Shown: piece after piece, positions 55,281 through 64,000 of the stretch
Numbering within the stretch: the stretch's first letter is position 1
Layout: the number at the start of each line of letters is the position of its first letter
Source of the DNA: Gammaproteobacteria bacterium
Lineage (GTDB): Bacteria > Pseudomonadota > Gammaproteobacteria > Pseudomonadales > Pseudomonadaceae
Reading direction: 5' to 3'
Assembly (NCBI GenBank): GCA_018816095.1
Contig: JAHIWP010000014.1
Location: 1-64,000 of the forward strand
Length of the DNA: 64,000 nucleotides
Notes under the pieces: generated by a model
Seen by the model: the letters and a program-made list of their open reading frames with translations, nothing else
What the model was told of the DNA's origin: nothing
Databases searched by the model: none
Position numbers and translations under genes: made by a program

Positions 55281-55715
55281 ATGAGTACGCATATTCAGCG
55301 TTCGGCGTTGTTGCCGTATCCGGCGCGAGCGTTGTATGACCTGGTCAATGATGTGGCCAGTTACCCGCAGTTTTTGCCCTGGTGCGCGGCCAGTGAGGTA
55401 CTTGAAGTCAGTGATACGCACATGCGTGCCTGTCTTTCTGTGGCCAAGGGCGGCTTAAGCCAGCGGTTTGTTACCGCCAATGTGCTGGTGCCAGGCGAGC
55501 GAATTAACTTGAACCTGGTTGAAGGGCCGTTCACCCAGTTGTTCGGGCATTGGGAGTTCAAAGCGTTGGGCGACAAAGCCTGCAAAATCAGTCTGGACCT
55601 GACCTTCGACTACGCTGGGCCGTTGGTGCGCGCAACGCTCGGGCCATTGTTCAATCAGGCGGCCAACACCCTGGTTGATGCGTTTTGCCAAAGGGCCAAG
55701 CAACTTTATGGATAA
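55281..55715 (+). CDS. ratA: RatA/COQ10-family protein
   Basis: 144 residues, START-like fold: ALYDLVNDVASYPQFLPWCAASEVL and FTQLFGHWEFKALGDKACKISLDLTFDY. E. coli RatA was reported as a ribosome-association toxin, while the fold is that of coenzyme Q-binding COQ10 proteins; a quinone-chaperone role is therefore equally likely. Overlaps rnfH by eight bases. Confidence 0.9.
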   Translation: MSTHIQRSALLPYPARALYDLVNDVASYPQFLPWCAASEVLEVSDTHMRACLSVAKGGLSQRFVTANVLVPGERINLNLVEGPFTQLFGHWEFKALGDKACKISLDLTFDYAGPLVRATLGPLFNQAANTLVDAFCQRAKQLYG

Positions 55716-56028
55716 GCCAAATATTGTGGTCGAGGTGGTGTACGCCCTGGCGGACAAGCAGAAGCTACTGCGCCTGAGCGTGCCCTATGGCACTACGGTA
55801 CGGCAGGCCGCGTTGCAGTCCGGTATGCAGGCGCACTTCCCCGGTCTGGATGTACACAACAGCCCGTTGGGTATTTTCGGCAAAGCCGTAAGCAAACCCG
55901 ATGAGCGCGTGCTGGAAGAGGGCGAGCGGGTGGAGATCTATCGTCCGCTGATTGCTGACCCCAAAGAGGTGCGTAAGCAGCGTGCGGCCAAGGCTGCGCA
56001 AGCCAAGGCGGACAGCAGCGGGGAGTAG
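55708..56028 (+). CDS. rnfH: RnfH-family ubiquitin-like protein
   Basis: 106 residues from ATG 55708 (a longer frame begins inside ratA). UPF0125/RnfH beta-grasp fold: IVVEVVYALADKQKLLRLSV, PGLDVHNSPLGIFGKAV and LEEGERVEIYRPLIADPKEVRKQRA. In pseudomonads it always, as I recall, pairs with ratA. Function unclear. Followed by a terminator. Confidence 0.93.
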   Translation: MDKPNIVVEVVYALADKQKLLRLSVPYGTTVRQAALQSGMQAHFPGLDVHNSPLGIFGKAVSKPDERVLEEGERVEIYRPLIADPKEVRKQRAAKAAQAKADSSGE

Positions 56029-56062
56029 TGATAAATACGTGTCCTCCGAGATGGCGAGGCAC

Positions 56063-56092
56063 AAAAAAGCCCGGACATGTCCGGGCTTTTTT
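56063..56092. terminator. Bidirectional terminator
   Basis: AAAAAAGCCCGGA / TCCGGGCTTTTTT with loop CATG, between the convergent rnfH and bamE genes. Confidence 0.92.
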
Positions 56093-56103
56093 ATCAGTAA
56101 ATA

Positions 56104-56622
56104 TTACTGAGGAGTGCTTTTCAGGGGTTCTGGCGTTGGCACTGGCACGACTTTCACATCGTCTACTTCGCGCTGAATCTGCTCGAGCAGCGAGCCGGGT
56201 GCAGGCTTTTCTTCTGTTTGAGTCGGCTGTGCCGCCTGCGGCGTGGTAACACCACTGCTTTCGCCGAGGATTGCCTGGTCGCGGCTCACGCCTGGCATAA
56301 AGTCGCCCGACAGACCGACCAGTTGGTCGTCAGCACTGAAGTTCACACTCACGCGCTCTTGCAAGCGCTGACCGCCACCTGGCTGGATGCTGTACAGGTA
56401 ATCCCAGCGGTTGGCGTGGAAGGTGTCGGTGAGCAAGGGGTTACCCATGATAAACCGCACTTGCTTACGGGTCATTCCCGGACGCAACTGGTCTATCATG
56501 TCCTGCGTGACGACATTGCCCTGTTGGATGTCGATTTTGTAAACCCCGGGGAATGAACAACCGGCGAGTGCGAGTAGCCCCGTAAGGGAGAGGCTGGTCA
56601 GCAGGAGTTTGGTCTTTTGCAT
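56104..56622 (-). CDS. bamE: Outer-membrane assembly lipoprotein BamE (OmlA)
   Basis: 172 residues from ATG 56622. Lipoprotein signal ending LLALAGC; SmpA/OmlA domain with [29 protein letters not shown] and [11 protein letters not shown]. Longer than E. coli BamE because of a proline- and glutamate-rich C-terminal tail. Part of the BAM complex inserting beta-barrel proteins. Divergent from fur with a 97-base shared promoter region. Confidence 0.94.
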   Translation of the reverse strand: MQKTKLLLTSLSLTGLLALAGCSFPGVYKIDIQQGNVVTQDMIDQLRPGMTRKQVRFIMGNPLLTDTFHANRWDYLYSIQPGGGQRLQERVSVNFSADDQLVGLSGDFMPGVSRDQAILGESSGVTTPQAAQPTQTEEKPAPGSLLEQIQREVDDVKVVPVPTPEPLKSTPQ

Positions 56623-56719
56623 CGGTGGGCGACTTCCACTATCTTGGCTGGGCAATATAACCCCGGATCATACCCGCAATAAAGGAAGCTGCGAAGCCGC
56701 TTCCGTGAGAAAGCAAACC

Positions 56720-57124
56720 ATGGTTGAAAATAGCGAACTACGCAAGGCTGGCCTGAAAGTGACCCTGCCACGGGTCAAGATACTACAAATGCTCGACTCT
56801 GCCGGCCAGCGTCACATGAGTGCCGAAGACGTATATAAGGCTTTAATGGAGGCTGGTGACGACGTAGGTTTGGCGACTGTCTACCGCGTACTGACCCAGT
56901 TTGAAGCCGCAGGCCTGGTGGTTCGCCATAATTTTGATGGCGGTCATGCGGTCTTCGAGTTGGCGGACAGCGGCCATCACGACCATATGGTCTGTGTTGA
57001 TTCTGGCGAAGTGATTGAGTTCTTCGATGCGGAGATCGAAAAGCGCCAGAAAGAAATCGTCAAAGAGCACGGTTTTGAGCTGGTTGATCATAATCTTGTT
57101 TTGTACGTGCGCAAGAAAAGCTGA
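56720..57124 (+). CDS. fur: Ferric uptake regulator
   Basis: 134 residues from ATG 56720; the longer frame upstream is not supported. Winged helix (LRKAGLKVTLPRVKILQML, YRVLTQFEAAGLV) and the dimer/metal domain with HHDHMVCVDSGEVIEF. Note: only one cysteine pair element is present (no CxxC), as in P. aeruginosa Fur. It represses iron-uptake genes with Fe2+ as co-repressor. Confidence 0.96.
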   Translation: MVENSELRKAGLKVTLPRVKILQMLDSAGQRHMSAEDVYKALMEAGDDVGLATVYRVLTQFEAAGLVVRHNFDGGHAVFELADSGHHDHMVCVDSGEVIEFFDAEIEKRQKEIVKEHGFELVDHNLVLYVRKKS

Positions 57125-57140
57125 TCAGCCTGTTTGTATG

Positions 57141-57168
57141 ACAAAGGCGACCCTCGGGTCGCCTTTGT
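57141..57168. terminator. Bidirectional terminator
   Basis: ACAAAGGCGACCC / GGGTCGCCTTTGT with a two-base loop, followed by GCTTTTTAG; between fur and the convergent recN. Confidence 0.9.
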
Positions 57169-57187
57169 GCTTTTTAGGGCGCCTGAA

Positions 57188-58861
57188 TCAGGCTTGGGCG
57201 CTGCTGACCATTTGCCGTGCGTGGGCTAGGGATTCTTCGGTTAGGTCTACGCCGCCGAGCATGCGGGCGATTTCCTCGACGCGCTGCGCTGAGCTGAGCT
57301 TGCTCACCGCGGTGCGCGTGGCATCGCTTTCGCGGACCTTGTGTACAAACAGATGCTGATGCCCTTGTGCTGCAACCTGCGGCAGGTGAGTCACAGTGAG
57401 CACCTGGCCACGTTCGCCGAGCTTGCGCAGCAGCTGCCCGACCACTTCTGCGGTGGGGCCGCCGATGCCGACGTCGACTTCATCGAATACCAAGGTTGGT
57501 ACCCGTGAGGTTTGCGCGGTGATCACCTGGATCGCCAGGCTGATGCGCGACAGTTCGCCGCCCGAGGCTACTTTGGCCAGGGCTTTGAGCGGTTGGCCAG
57601 GGTTGGCGCTGACCAGGAACTCCAGCTGCTCCAAGCCATTGGGGTGTGGCTCGTTGTTACTGTTGGTGCTCAGCTTGATGGTGAAGCGCCCGCCGGGCAT
57701 GCCGAGGGTTTGCATCTTCACTTCTACCGCGCTGGCCAGTTGGTCGGCGGCGCTATTGCGCAGCGTACTGAGTACCGTGGCTTTTTCCTGGTAATGCCGT
57801 TCGAAGGCTGTCAGCTCTTCGCTGAGGCGCTCGGCCGCCTGGTCGTCAGCGTTGAGGCTTTCCAGTTCTTCGAATAACTGTTGCTGCATCGCCCCTAGTT
57901 CGGTTGGCTGGATACGGTGCTTGCGCGCCAGGGTGTAGATCGCGTCCAGGCGCTCTTCCATCTGTTGCAGGCGTTCAGGGTCGGCATCGAAGTGGTCGAG
58001 AAAGCGGTTCAGCTCGCCGACGGCTTCTTCAACTTGGATCTGTGCACTGGCCAGTAGGTTGGTCGCTTCGCTCAGCGCGCCGGGCTGGCCTTGGAAGTTA
58101 CCAAGTCGGTTGAGGCTGTTGGTGAGGGCGGACAGCACGTTGCCGGCATCATTCTCGCTGCATTGTTCAATCACCAGGCGACAGGCGCTGAGCAGGCTTT
58201 CGGCATTGGTCAGGTTTTTGTGTTCCTGCTCCAGTTGCTCAAGTTCATCTTCGCCGAGGGCCAGATTATCCAGCTCTTCCAGCTGGTAGCTGAGCAGTTG
58301 GTGGCGAGCGCGCTGCTCGTCACCGAGGCTGGAAATCCGTTGCAGTTCATTCTTGGTTTGTTTCCAGCGCTGCGCGGCCAGTTGCACCTGGCGCGCCAGC
58401 TCCTGGCTGCCAGCGTATTCATCGAGCAGCCGGCGGTGGGTCTCGGGTTTGAGCAGTGATTGGTGTTCATGTTGGCTGTGGATGTCGATCAGCAGCTCGC
58501 CGAGCGCCTTGAGGTCACCTTGTGGGCTGGGCGAGCCATTGATGTAACCGCGCGAACGGCCTTCGGCAGTAATCACGCGACGGAGGATGCACGGCCCGTC
58601 GTTGTCCAGGTCGCGTTCGGCCAGCCAGGTGCGGGCTTCGGGGATGTCGCGCAGGTCGAAGCTGGCGAGGATGTCGGCCTTGTCCGCGCCAGGGCGCACC
58701 ACGCCGCTGTCGGCGCGATCACCTAAGGTCAGGCCGAGAGCGTCGAGCATGATCGACTTGCCAGCGCCGGTTTCGCCGCTGATTACGCTCATACCGGCAT
58801 CCAGTTCTAGATCAAGGTGTTCGACAATGGCGTAGTTGTGTACGGACAGGTGCACCAGCAT
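57188..58861 (-). CDS. recN: DNA repair ATPase RecN
   Basis: 557 residues, SMC-like. Walker A GETGAGKS near residue 31-38, a long coiled coil (about 160-370) and C-terminal signature plus Walker B LVFDEVDVGIGG. It holds broken DNA ends during double-strand-break repair. The gene is preceded 25 bases upstream by a good LexA box (58886-58901), so SOS control is expected. Divergent from grpE. Confidence 0.96.
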   Translation of the reverse strand: MLVHLSVHNYAIVEHLDLELDAGMSVISGETGAGKSIMLDALGLTLGDRADSGVVRPGADKADILASFDLRDIPEARTWLAERDLDNDGPCILRRVITAEGRSRGYINGSPSPQGDLKALGELLIDIHSQHEHQSLLKPETHRRLLDEYAGSQELARQVQLAAQRWKQTKNELQRISSLGDEQRARHQLLSYQLEELDNLALGEDELEQLEQEHKNLTNAESLLSACRLVIEQCSENDAGNVLSALTNSLNRLGNFQGQPGALSEATNLLASAQIQVEEAVGELNRFLDHFDADPERLQQMEERLDAIYTLARKHRIQPTELGAMQQQLFEELESLNADDQAAERLSEELTAFERHYQEKATVLSTLRNSAADQLASAVEVKMQTLGMPGGRFTIKLSTNSNNEPHPNGLEQLEFLVSANPGQPLKALAKVASGGELSRISLAIQVITAQTSRVPTLVFDEVDVGIGGPTAEVVGQLLRKLGERGQVLTVTHLPQVAAQGHQHLFVHKVRESDATRTAVSKLSSAQRVEEIARMLGGVDLTEESLAHARQMVSSAQA

Positions 58862-58885
58862 GGCGAGGGCCTCCCAAGTTCATGT

Positions 58886-58901
58886 CTGGTTATTTATACA
58901 G
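58886..58901 (-). promoter_or_regulatory. LexA (SOS) box of recN
   Basis: CTGGTTATTTATACAG matches the CTG-N10-CAG pattern with an AT-rich centre. It lies 25 bases before the recN ATG. Confidence 0.85.
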
Positions 58902-58935
58902 TGTTTTTTTATGGGCTGACAATCCGTCTTTCATC

Positions 58936-58965
58936 CTTGAAACGATAATTTTTGACCCCATATAA
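58936..58965 (+). promoter_or_regulatory. Sigma-32 heat-shock promoter of grpE
   Basis: CTTGAAA (58936-58942) and CCCCATATAA (58956-58965) with a 13-base spacer match the RpoH consensus nearly exactly. 51 bases before the grpE ATG. Confidence 0.9.
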
Positions 58966-59016
58966 CCGCCAGGTACGTGAGTTAAGGCTCGCGACAGAAT
59001 TCAAAAGGAGAGACGC

Positions 59017-59586
59017 ATGGCTGACGAACAGACCCTGGATACGCAGAACCCTGATCCACAGACAGCTGCCGAGGCTGCTGCAGGTGATGATCTGGTTGCT
59101 CGCGTGCATGCGCTGGAAGAGCAGCTGGCTGCTGCGCAGGATCAGTCGCTGCGCATGGCCGCCGACCTGCAGAACGTGCGCCGTCGCGCGGAGCAAGATG
59201 TAGAGAAAGCGCACAAGTTTGCGCTGGAAAAATTCGCCAACGACTTGTTGCCGGTGGTGGATAGCCTGGAGCGCGGCCTTGAGCTGTCGAATCCAGATGA
59301 TGAGGCGATCAAAGCGGTGCGTGAGGGCATGGAGCTGACGCTCAAGTTGTTCCTCAACACCCTCAAGCGCTTCCAGTTGGAAGTCATTGATCCTCATGGT
59401 GCGCCGTTCAACCCTGAGCACCATCAGGCGATGGCGATGCAGGAAAGCACCAATGTTGAGCCCAATAGCGTGCTCAAGGTGTTCCAGAAGGGCTTCATGC
59501 TCAATGGCCGTTTGCTGCGCCCCGCCATGGTGGTGGTCAGCAAGGCGCCGGCAGAAGCGCCGCCATCGATTGATGAGCAGGCTTGA
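59017..59586 (+). CDS. grpE: Nucleotide exchange factor GrpE
   Basis: 189 residues. Coiled-coil dimer stalk (about 25-85: [38 protein letters not shown]) and beta-wing with [32 protein letters not shown]. It releases ADP from DnaK. First gene of the heat-shock set, transcribed from the RpoH promoter above. Confidence 0.97.
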   Translation: MADEQTLDTQNPDPQTAAEAAAGDDLVARVHALEEQLAAAQDQSLRMAADLQNVRRRAEQDVEKAHKFALEKFANDLLPVVDSLERGLELSNPDDEAIKAVREGMELTLKLFLNTLKRFQLEVIDPHGAPFNPEHHQAMAMQESTNVEPNSVLKVFQKGFMLNGRLLRPAMVVVSKAPAEAPPSIDEQA

Positions 59587-59686
59587 AATTCATCGAGTTG
59601 CCCCCATTTAACAGTCAAGCGTTTTAGTTCTACCGCCGCTGGCAATTAACCAGCGGCGGAAATATCAAAATTTCGGGAGAATGAAT

Positions 59687-61603
59687 ATGGGCAAAATTAT
59701 CGGTATTGACCTGGGAACAACCAACTCCTGCGTCTCTGTTCTGGAAAACGGCAAAGCCAAAGTTATTGAAAACGCCGAAGGCACCCGCACTACGCCATCG
59801 ATCATCGCCTATGCCAACGATGGCGAAATCCTCGTGGGCCAGTCGGCTAAGCGTCAGGCTGTAACCAATCCGCATAACACGCTGTACGCGGTTAAGCGTC
59901 TGATCGGTCGTCGCTTCGACGAAGAAGTTGTGCAGAAAGACATCCAGATGGTCCCTTACAAGATCGTCAAGGCGGACAACAATGACGCCTGGGTTGAAGT
60001 CAACGGCCAGAAAATGGCGCCGCCACAGATCTCGGCTGAAATTCTGAAGAAAATGAAGAAGACCGCCGAAGACTACCTCGGCGAGCCAGTGACCGAGGCG
60101 GTGATCACTGTTCCGGCTTACTTCAACGACAGTCAGCGTCAGGCCACCAAAGACGCCGGACGTATTGCTGGTCTGGACGTAAAACGCATCATCAACGAAC
60201 CGACCGCTGCGGCCCTGGCTTACGGTATGGACAAGGCCAAAGGCGATCACACCGTGATCGTTTATGACCTGGGTGGCGGTACCTTCGACGTTTCCGTGAT
60301 CGAAATCGCGGAAGTTGATGGCGAGCACCAGTTCGAAGTGCTGGCTACCAACGGTGACACCTTCCTGGGCGGTGAAGACTTTGATATTCGTCTGATCGAT
60401 TACCTGGTTGACGAGTTCAAGAAAGAAACCGGCATGAGCCTTAAGGGTGATCCGTTGGCGATGCAGCGTCTGAAAGAGGCTGCCGAGAAAGCCAAGATCG
60501 AACTGTCTTCGAGCCAGTCGACCGACGTCAATCTGCCGTACATCACTGCAGACGCCACTGGTCCTAAGCACTTGAACGTGAAGATCTCGCGCGCCAAGTT
60601 GGAAGCGCTGGTTGAAGACCTGGTGCAGCGCACCATCGAGCCTTGCCGCATCGCGTTGAAAGACGCCGGTATTGATGTGGGTGCGATCAACGACGTGATT
60701 CTGGTCGGTGGTCAGACCCGTATGCCGTTGGTGCAGAAGCTGGTAACCGAATTCTTCGGTAAAGAAGCACGTAAGGACGTTAACCCGGACGAGGCCGTTG
60801 CCATGGGTGCTGCTATCCAAGGTGCCGTATTGGCCGGTGACGTGAAAGACGTGTTGCTGCTCGACGTATCGCCGCTGACCCTGGGCATCGAAACCATGGG
60901 TGGCGTGATGACCGCGCTGATCGAGAAGAACACCACCATCCCGACCAAGAAGTCGCAGGTGTTCTCGACGGCTGACGACAACCAGAGCGCGGTGACTATT
61001 CACGTGCTGCAGGGTGAGCGTAAGCAGGCCAGCGGTAACAAGTCGCTGGGTAAATTTGACTTGGCCGAGATTCCGCCAGCGCCACGTGGCGTGCCGCAGA
61101 TCGAAGTGACCTTCGATATCGACGCCAACGGCATTCTGCATGTAGGCGCTAAAGACAAGGCCACTGGCAAGACTCAGTCCATCGTGATCAAGGCCAACTC
61201 CGGTCTGTCCGAGGAAGAAATCGAGCAGATGGTGCGTGACGCTGAAGCTAACGCTGAAGAAGACCGCAAGTTCGAAGAGCTGGCCAGTGCCCGCAACCAA
61301 GGTGATCAGCTGGTGCACGCCACCCGTAAGATGATTACCGAGGCTGGCGATAAGGCGACTGCCGACGAGAAGACTGCAATTGAAGCGGCGCTGAGCGCGC
61401 TGGAAGTGGCGGTTAAGGGCGACGACAAAGCTGAGATCGAAGCCAAGATGACCGCGCTGTCCGAGGTGACCGCTCCGTTGGCGCAGAAGATGTACGCCGA
61501 GCAACCGCAGCCAGGTGCTGCTGAGCAAGGTGGCGAACAAGCCAAAGACACCGGTGACGACGTGGTTGATGCTGAGTTCGAAGAAGTCAAAGACAACAAG
61601 TAA
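59687..61603 (+). CDS. dnaK: Chaperone DnaK (Hsp70)
   Basis: 638 residues from ATG 59687 (GGGAG about nine bases before; a second in-frame ATG lies two codons upstream). [18 protein letters not shown] start, [15 protein letters not shown] phosphate motif ([15 protein letters not shown]), [14 protein letters not shown] substrate-binding region and the acidic tail [17 protein letters not shown]-driven folding chaperone, partners GrpE and DnaJ adjacent. Confidence 0.98.
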   Translation: MGKIIGIDLGTTNSCVSVLENGKAKVIENAEGTRTTPSIIAYANDGEILVGQSAKRQAVTNPHNTLYAVKRLIGRRFDEEVVQKDIQMVPYKIVKADNNDAWVEVNGQKMAPPQISAEILKKMKKTAEDYLGEPVTEAVITVPAYFNDSQRQATKDAGRIAGLDVKRIINEPTAAALAYGMDKAKGDHTVIVYDLGGGTFDVSVIEIAEVDGEHQFEVLATNGDTFLGGEDFDIRLIDYLVDEFKKETGMSLKGDPLAMQRLKEAAEKAKIELSSSQSTDVNLPYITADATGPKHLNVKISRAKLEALVEDLVQRTIEPCRIALKDAGIDVGAINDVILVGGQTRMPLVQKLVTEFFGKEARKDVNPDEAVAMGAAIQGAVLAGDVKDVLLLDVSPLTLGIETMGGVMTALIEKNTTIPTKKSQVFSTADDNQSAVTIHVLQGERKQASGNKSLGKFDLAEIPPAPRGVPQIEVTFDIDANGILHVGAKDKATGKTQSIVIKANSGLSEEEIEQMVRDAEANAEEDRKFEELASARNQGDQLVHATRKMITEAGDKATADEKTAIEAALSALEVAVKGDDKAEIEAKMTALSEVTAPLAQKMYAEQPQPGAAEQGGEQAKDTGDDVVDAEFEEVKDNK

Positions 61604-61663
61604 GCGCAAGCTTATGCCGCTTTGGCTGGGTGTGACGCGAGTTGCGCCCGGCATGATTCGCCG

Positions 61664-61683
61664 CGCGGGAGCTTGCTCCCGCG
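61664..61683. repeat. Hairpin between dnaK and dnaJ
   Basis: CGCGGGAGC TT GCTCCCGCG is a perfect 9-bp inverted repeat, of the GCGGGAGC type common as a REP-like unit in pseudomonads. No T-tract; may attenuate or stabilise. Confidence 0.55.
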
Positions 61684-61725
61684 TTGGCGTGTCTGGAGTA
61701 GACGATTTTAAGGTGTTGAAGACTT

Positions 61726-62853
61726 ATGGCTAAACGTGACTTTTACGAGGTGCTCGGTGTTGAGCGCGGAGCCAGCGAGGCGGAGCTGAAAAAAGCTTAT
61801 CGTCGCCTGGCCATGAAGCATCACCCTGATCGCAATCCTGACGACAAGGCCTCGGAAGAGAAGTTTAAGGAAGCCAACGAGGCTTACGAAGTGCTCTCCG
61901 ATGCCGCTAAACGCTCGGCGTACGATCAATACGGCCATGCCGGCGTTGATCCGCAGATGGGTGGCGGTGGTGGCCCAGGTGGTGCGAACTTCTCCGATAT
62001 TTTCGGTGATGTGTTCAGTGATTTCTTCGGTGGCGGCGGTGGTCGTGGTGGCGGTCGCGGTGGCGCCCAGCGCGGCAGCGATCTGCGTTACACCCTGGAG
62101 CTGGACCTGGAAGAGGCGGTGCGTGGCACCACAGTGACCATTCGTGTGCCGACCCTGGTCAATTGCAAGCCGTGCGATGGCTCTGGCGCTAAGAAGGGCA
62201 CTACGCCTGTGACCTGTACCACCTGTGGCGGTATTGGTCAGGTGCGTATGCAGCAAGGCTTCTTCTCGGTGCAGCAGACCTGCCCGCGTTGTCATGGCCA
62301 GGGCAAGATGATCACCGATCCGTGCGGTTCATGCCACGGTCAGGGTCGTGTCGAAGAGCACAAAACGCTGTCGGTGAAAGTGCCGGCAGGCGTTGATACA
62401 GGCGACCGTATCCGCCTCACGGGTGAGGGTGAGGCGGGCGCCATGGGTGGCCCAGCGGGTGATTTGTACGTGGTGGTGAACGTGCGCGAGCACGCGATCT
62501 TCCAGCGTGACGGCAAACACCTGTACTGCGAAGTGCCCATCAGCTTTGCGGATGCCGCCTTGGGTGGCGAGCTTGAAGTGCCAACTCTGGATGGTCGGGT
62601 CAAGCTGAAGATTCCGGAAGGAACGCAAACCGGCAAGATGTTCCGTCTGCGCGGTAAAGGTGTGGCGCCGGTGCGTGGAGGTGGTGCGGGAGACTTGATG
62701 TGCAAGGTGGCGGTCGAAACGCCAGTCAAGCTCGACAAGCGTCAGCGTGAGTTGCTTGATGAGTTCCGCAAAACCCTGGAAGGCGACAGTTCACATTCGC
62801 CCAAGGCCAATGGCTGGTTTGAAGGCGTGAAGCGCTTCTTCGGCGACCTGTAA
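61726..62853 (+). CDS. dnaJ: Co-chaperone DnaJ (Hsp40)
   Basis: 375 residues. J-domain with HPD in [10 protein letters not shown], a Gly-rich linker ([11 protein letters not shown]), four zinc repeats [32 protein letters not shown] and the C-terminal substrate domain. It stimulates DnaK ATPase and delivers clients. Downstream of dnaK by 122 bases with a hairpin in the gap. Confidence 0.97.
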   Translation: MAKRDFYEVLGVERGASEAELKKAYRRLAMKHHPDRNPDDKASEEKFKEANEAYEVLSDAAKRSAYDQYGHAGVDPQMGGGGGPGGANFSDIFGDVFSDFFGGGGGRGGGRGGAQRGSDLRYTLELDLEEAVRGTTVTIRVPTLVNCKPCDGSGAKKGTTPVTCTTCGGIGQVRMQQGFFSVQQTCPRCHGQGKMITDPCGSCHGQGRVEEHKTLSVKVPAGVDTGDRIRLTGEGEAGAMGGPAGDLYVVVNVREHAIFQRDGKHLYCEVPISFADAALGGELEVPTLDGRVKLKIPEGTQTGKMFRLRGKGVAPVRGGGAGDLMCKVAVETPVKLDKRQRELLDEFRKTLEGDSSHSPKANGWFEGVKRFFGDL

Positions 62854-62906
62854 AACACCCGTGGCAGGCGGCGGTCGTTAGTGATCGCCGCCTGTCGCGC
62901 GGCTAG

Positions 62907-63722
<816 letters not shown>

Positions 63723-63837
63723 GACTGTTTGTCACAGGAATGGCTTTTGCCTGGGTATTACTCGCATCTGGCAGTGGACCCAAAAGGCGCATTCCTGTAA
63801 GCTTTCTGCTTTAGTGTGTCCACTAAAGTTGCGCAGA

Positions 63838-63939
63838 ATGAATAAGATAAAAAAGCGGGGTGACGGTTCATACGTCATCCCGCTTTTTTACAATCTGCGT
63901 TTGCTTCACGATTTGATCTCCGGAGGTTTTCTTGAGTAA
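63838..63939 (+). CDS. Possible carA leader peptide
   Basis: 33 codons from ATG 63838 to TAA 63939. The frame runs through the attenuator hairpin and overlaps the carA start region (the sequence TTGAGTAA holds both the carA TTG and this stop). It reads TCA TAC GTC ATC CCG CTT TTT TAC across the stem. Leader-peptide control of carAB by pyrimidine and arginine has been described in P. aeruginosa; whether this exact frame is used is inference. Its own ribosome binding site is weak. Confidence 0.5.
   Translation: MNKIKKRGDGSYVIPLFYNLRLLHDLISGGFLE
63849..63889 (+). promoter_or_regulatory. Attenuator-type terminator hairpin before carA
   Basis: AAAAAAGCGGG(G)TGACG pairs with CGTCATCCCGCTTTTTT, a stem of about 16 bp (one G-U pair) ending in six T. 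It is an intrinsic terminator within the leader, 43 bases before the carA start, so it fits attenuation. Confidence 0.8.
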
Positions 63940-64000
63940 GCCAGCCCTTAAACCTGCCATTTTGGCTCTAGCTGATGGCAGTATTTTTCGCGGCGAGGCC
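63932..64000 (+). CDS. carA: Carbamoyl-phosphate synthase small subunit, N-terminal part
   Basis: Starts with TTG at 63932, preceded by GGAGG at 63921-63926 region (CCGGAGGTTTTC), and gives MSKPALKPAILALADGSIF before the window edge. This is the CarA N-terminus (glutaminase subunit, for arginine and pyrimidine synthesis). A TTG start is known for P. aeruginosa carA. The rest of the gene is off the right edge. Confidence 0.93.
   Translation, partial: MSKPALKPAILALADGSIFRGEA

Noticed and set aside
59630..61654. 674-codon minus-strand ORF opposite dnaK
   Set aside because: Exact shadow of dnaK caused by its codon bias; no ribosome binding site and low-complexity composition.

Overview
The window looks like a chromosomal segment of a Pseudomonas species (Pseudomonadaceae). 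It is GC-rich (about 60% by eye) and carries the block smpB / NSS transporter / ratA-rnfH / bamE<>fur / recN<>grpE-dnaK-dnaJ-dapB-carA in the order I know from Pseudomonas, plus an lldR<>lldP-lldD-dld lactate locus and a one-piece tmRNA. I cannot name the species from sequence alone.

Layout. 1-2.6 kb: end of a genomic island inserted at the 3' end of the tmRNA gene. It has a tyrosine integrase next to the tmRNA, an unknown protein, an AlpA-like regulator cut by an IS66-family element, and the right end of that element at the window edge. 3.1-6 kb: a Cache/PAS sensor kinase and a small exported protein. 6-13 kb: lactate utilisation genes with a clear LldR-type operator. 13-19.6 kb: a QseBC/PmrAB-like two-component pair, then a tight five-gene minus-strand cluster (thermostable-hemolysin/GNAT-like protein, AMP-dependent ligase, heme-oxygenase-like diiron protein, SDR, exported TPR protein). 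That cluster is my best candidate for an undescribed biosynthetic system. 20-25 kb: small conserved genes (PfpI, ribbon-helix-helix, DUF4917, FKBP, a diguanylate cyclase, an SH3-anchor protein).

25.5-31.4 kb: an envelope locus with dgkA, a ColS/ColR-like pair, a divergent LTA-synthase-like enzyme, a PAP2 phosphatase, a small secreted-type ORF and a lipoprotein. A ColR-box-like sequence lies between colR and the LTA synthase gene. 31-41 kb: central metabolism (class I fumarase, pyruvate kinase, malate:quinone oxidoreductase) mixed with c-di-GMP genes (diguanylate cyclase, PilZ), a 2Fe-2S reductase, an enoyl-CoA hydratase and small envelope proteins. 41-53 kb: lipoproteins, an acyltransferase, small zinc-ribbon-type proteins, a divergent SRAP protein, a chemoreceptor, an M48 protease, a Mn-type UPF0016 transporter behind a yybP-ykoY-like riboswitch, rsmC, a D-2-hydroxyacid dehydrogenase and a LysE exporter. 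53-64 kb: the conserved housekeeping block, with an SOS box before recN, a sigma-32 promoter before grpE, and a leader ORF with attenuator-like hairpin before carA.

Most convergent gene pairs are separated by good bidirectional terminators. Three copies of a 130-160 bp dispersed intergenic repeat (19.8, 36.2 and 45.0 kb) and several palindromic units are present. No CRISPR array, rRNA or ordinary tRNA was seen. All calls are from reading the sequence; no database search was run.
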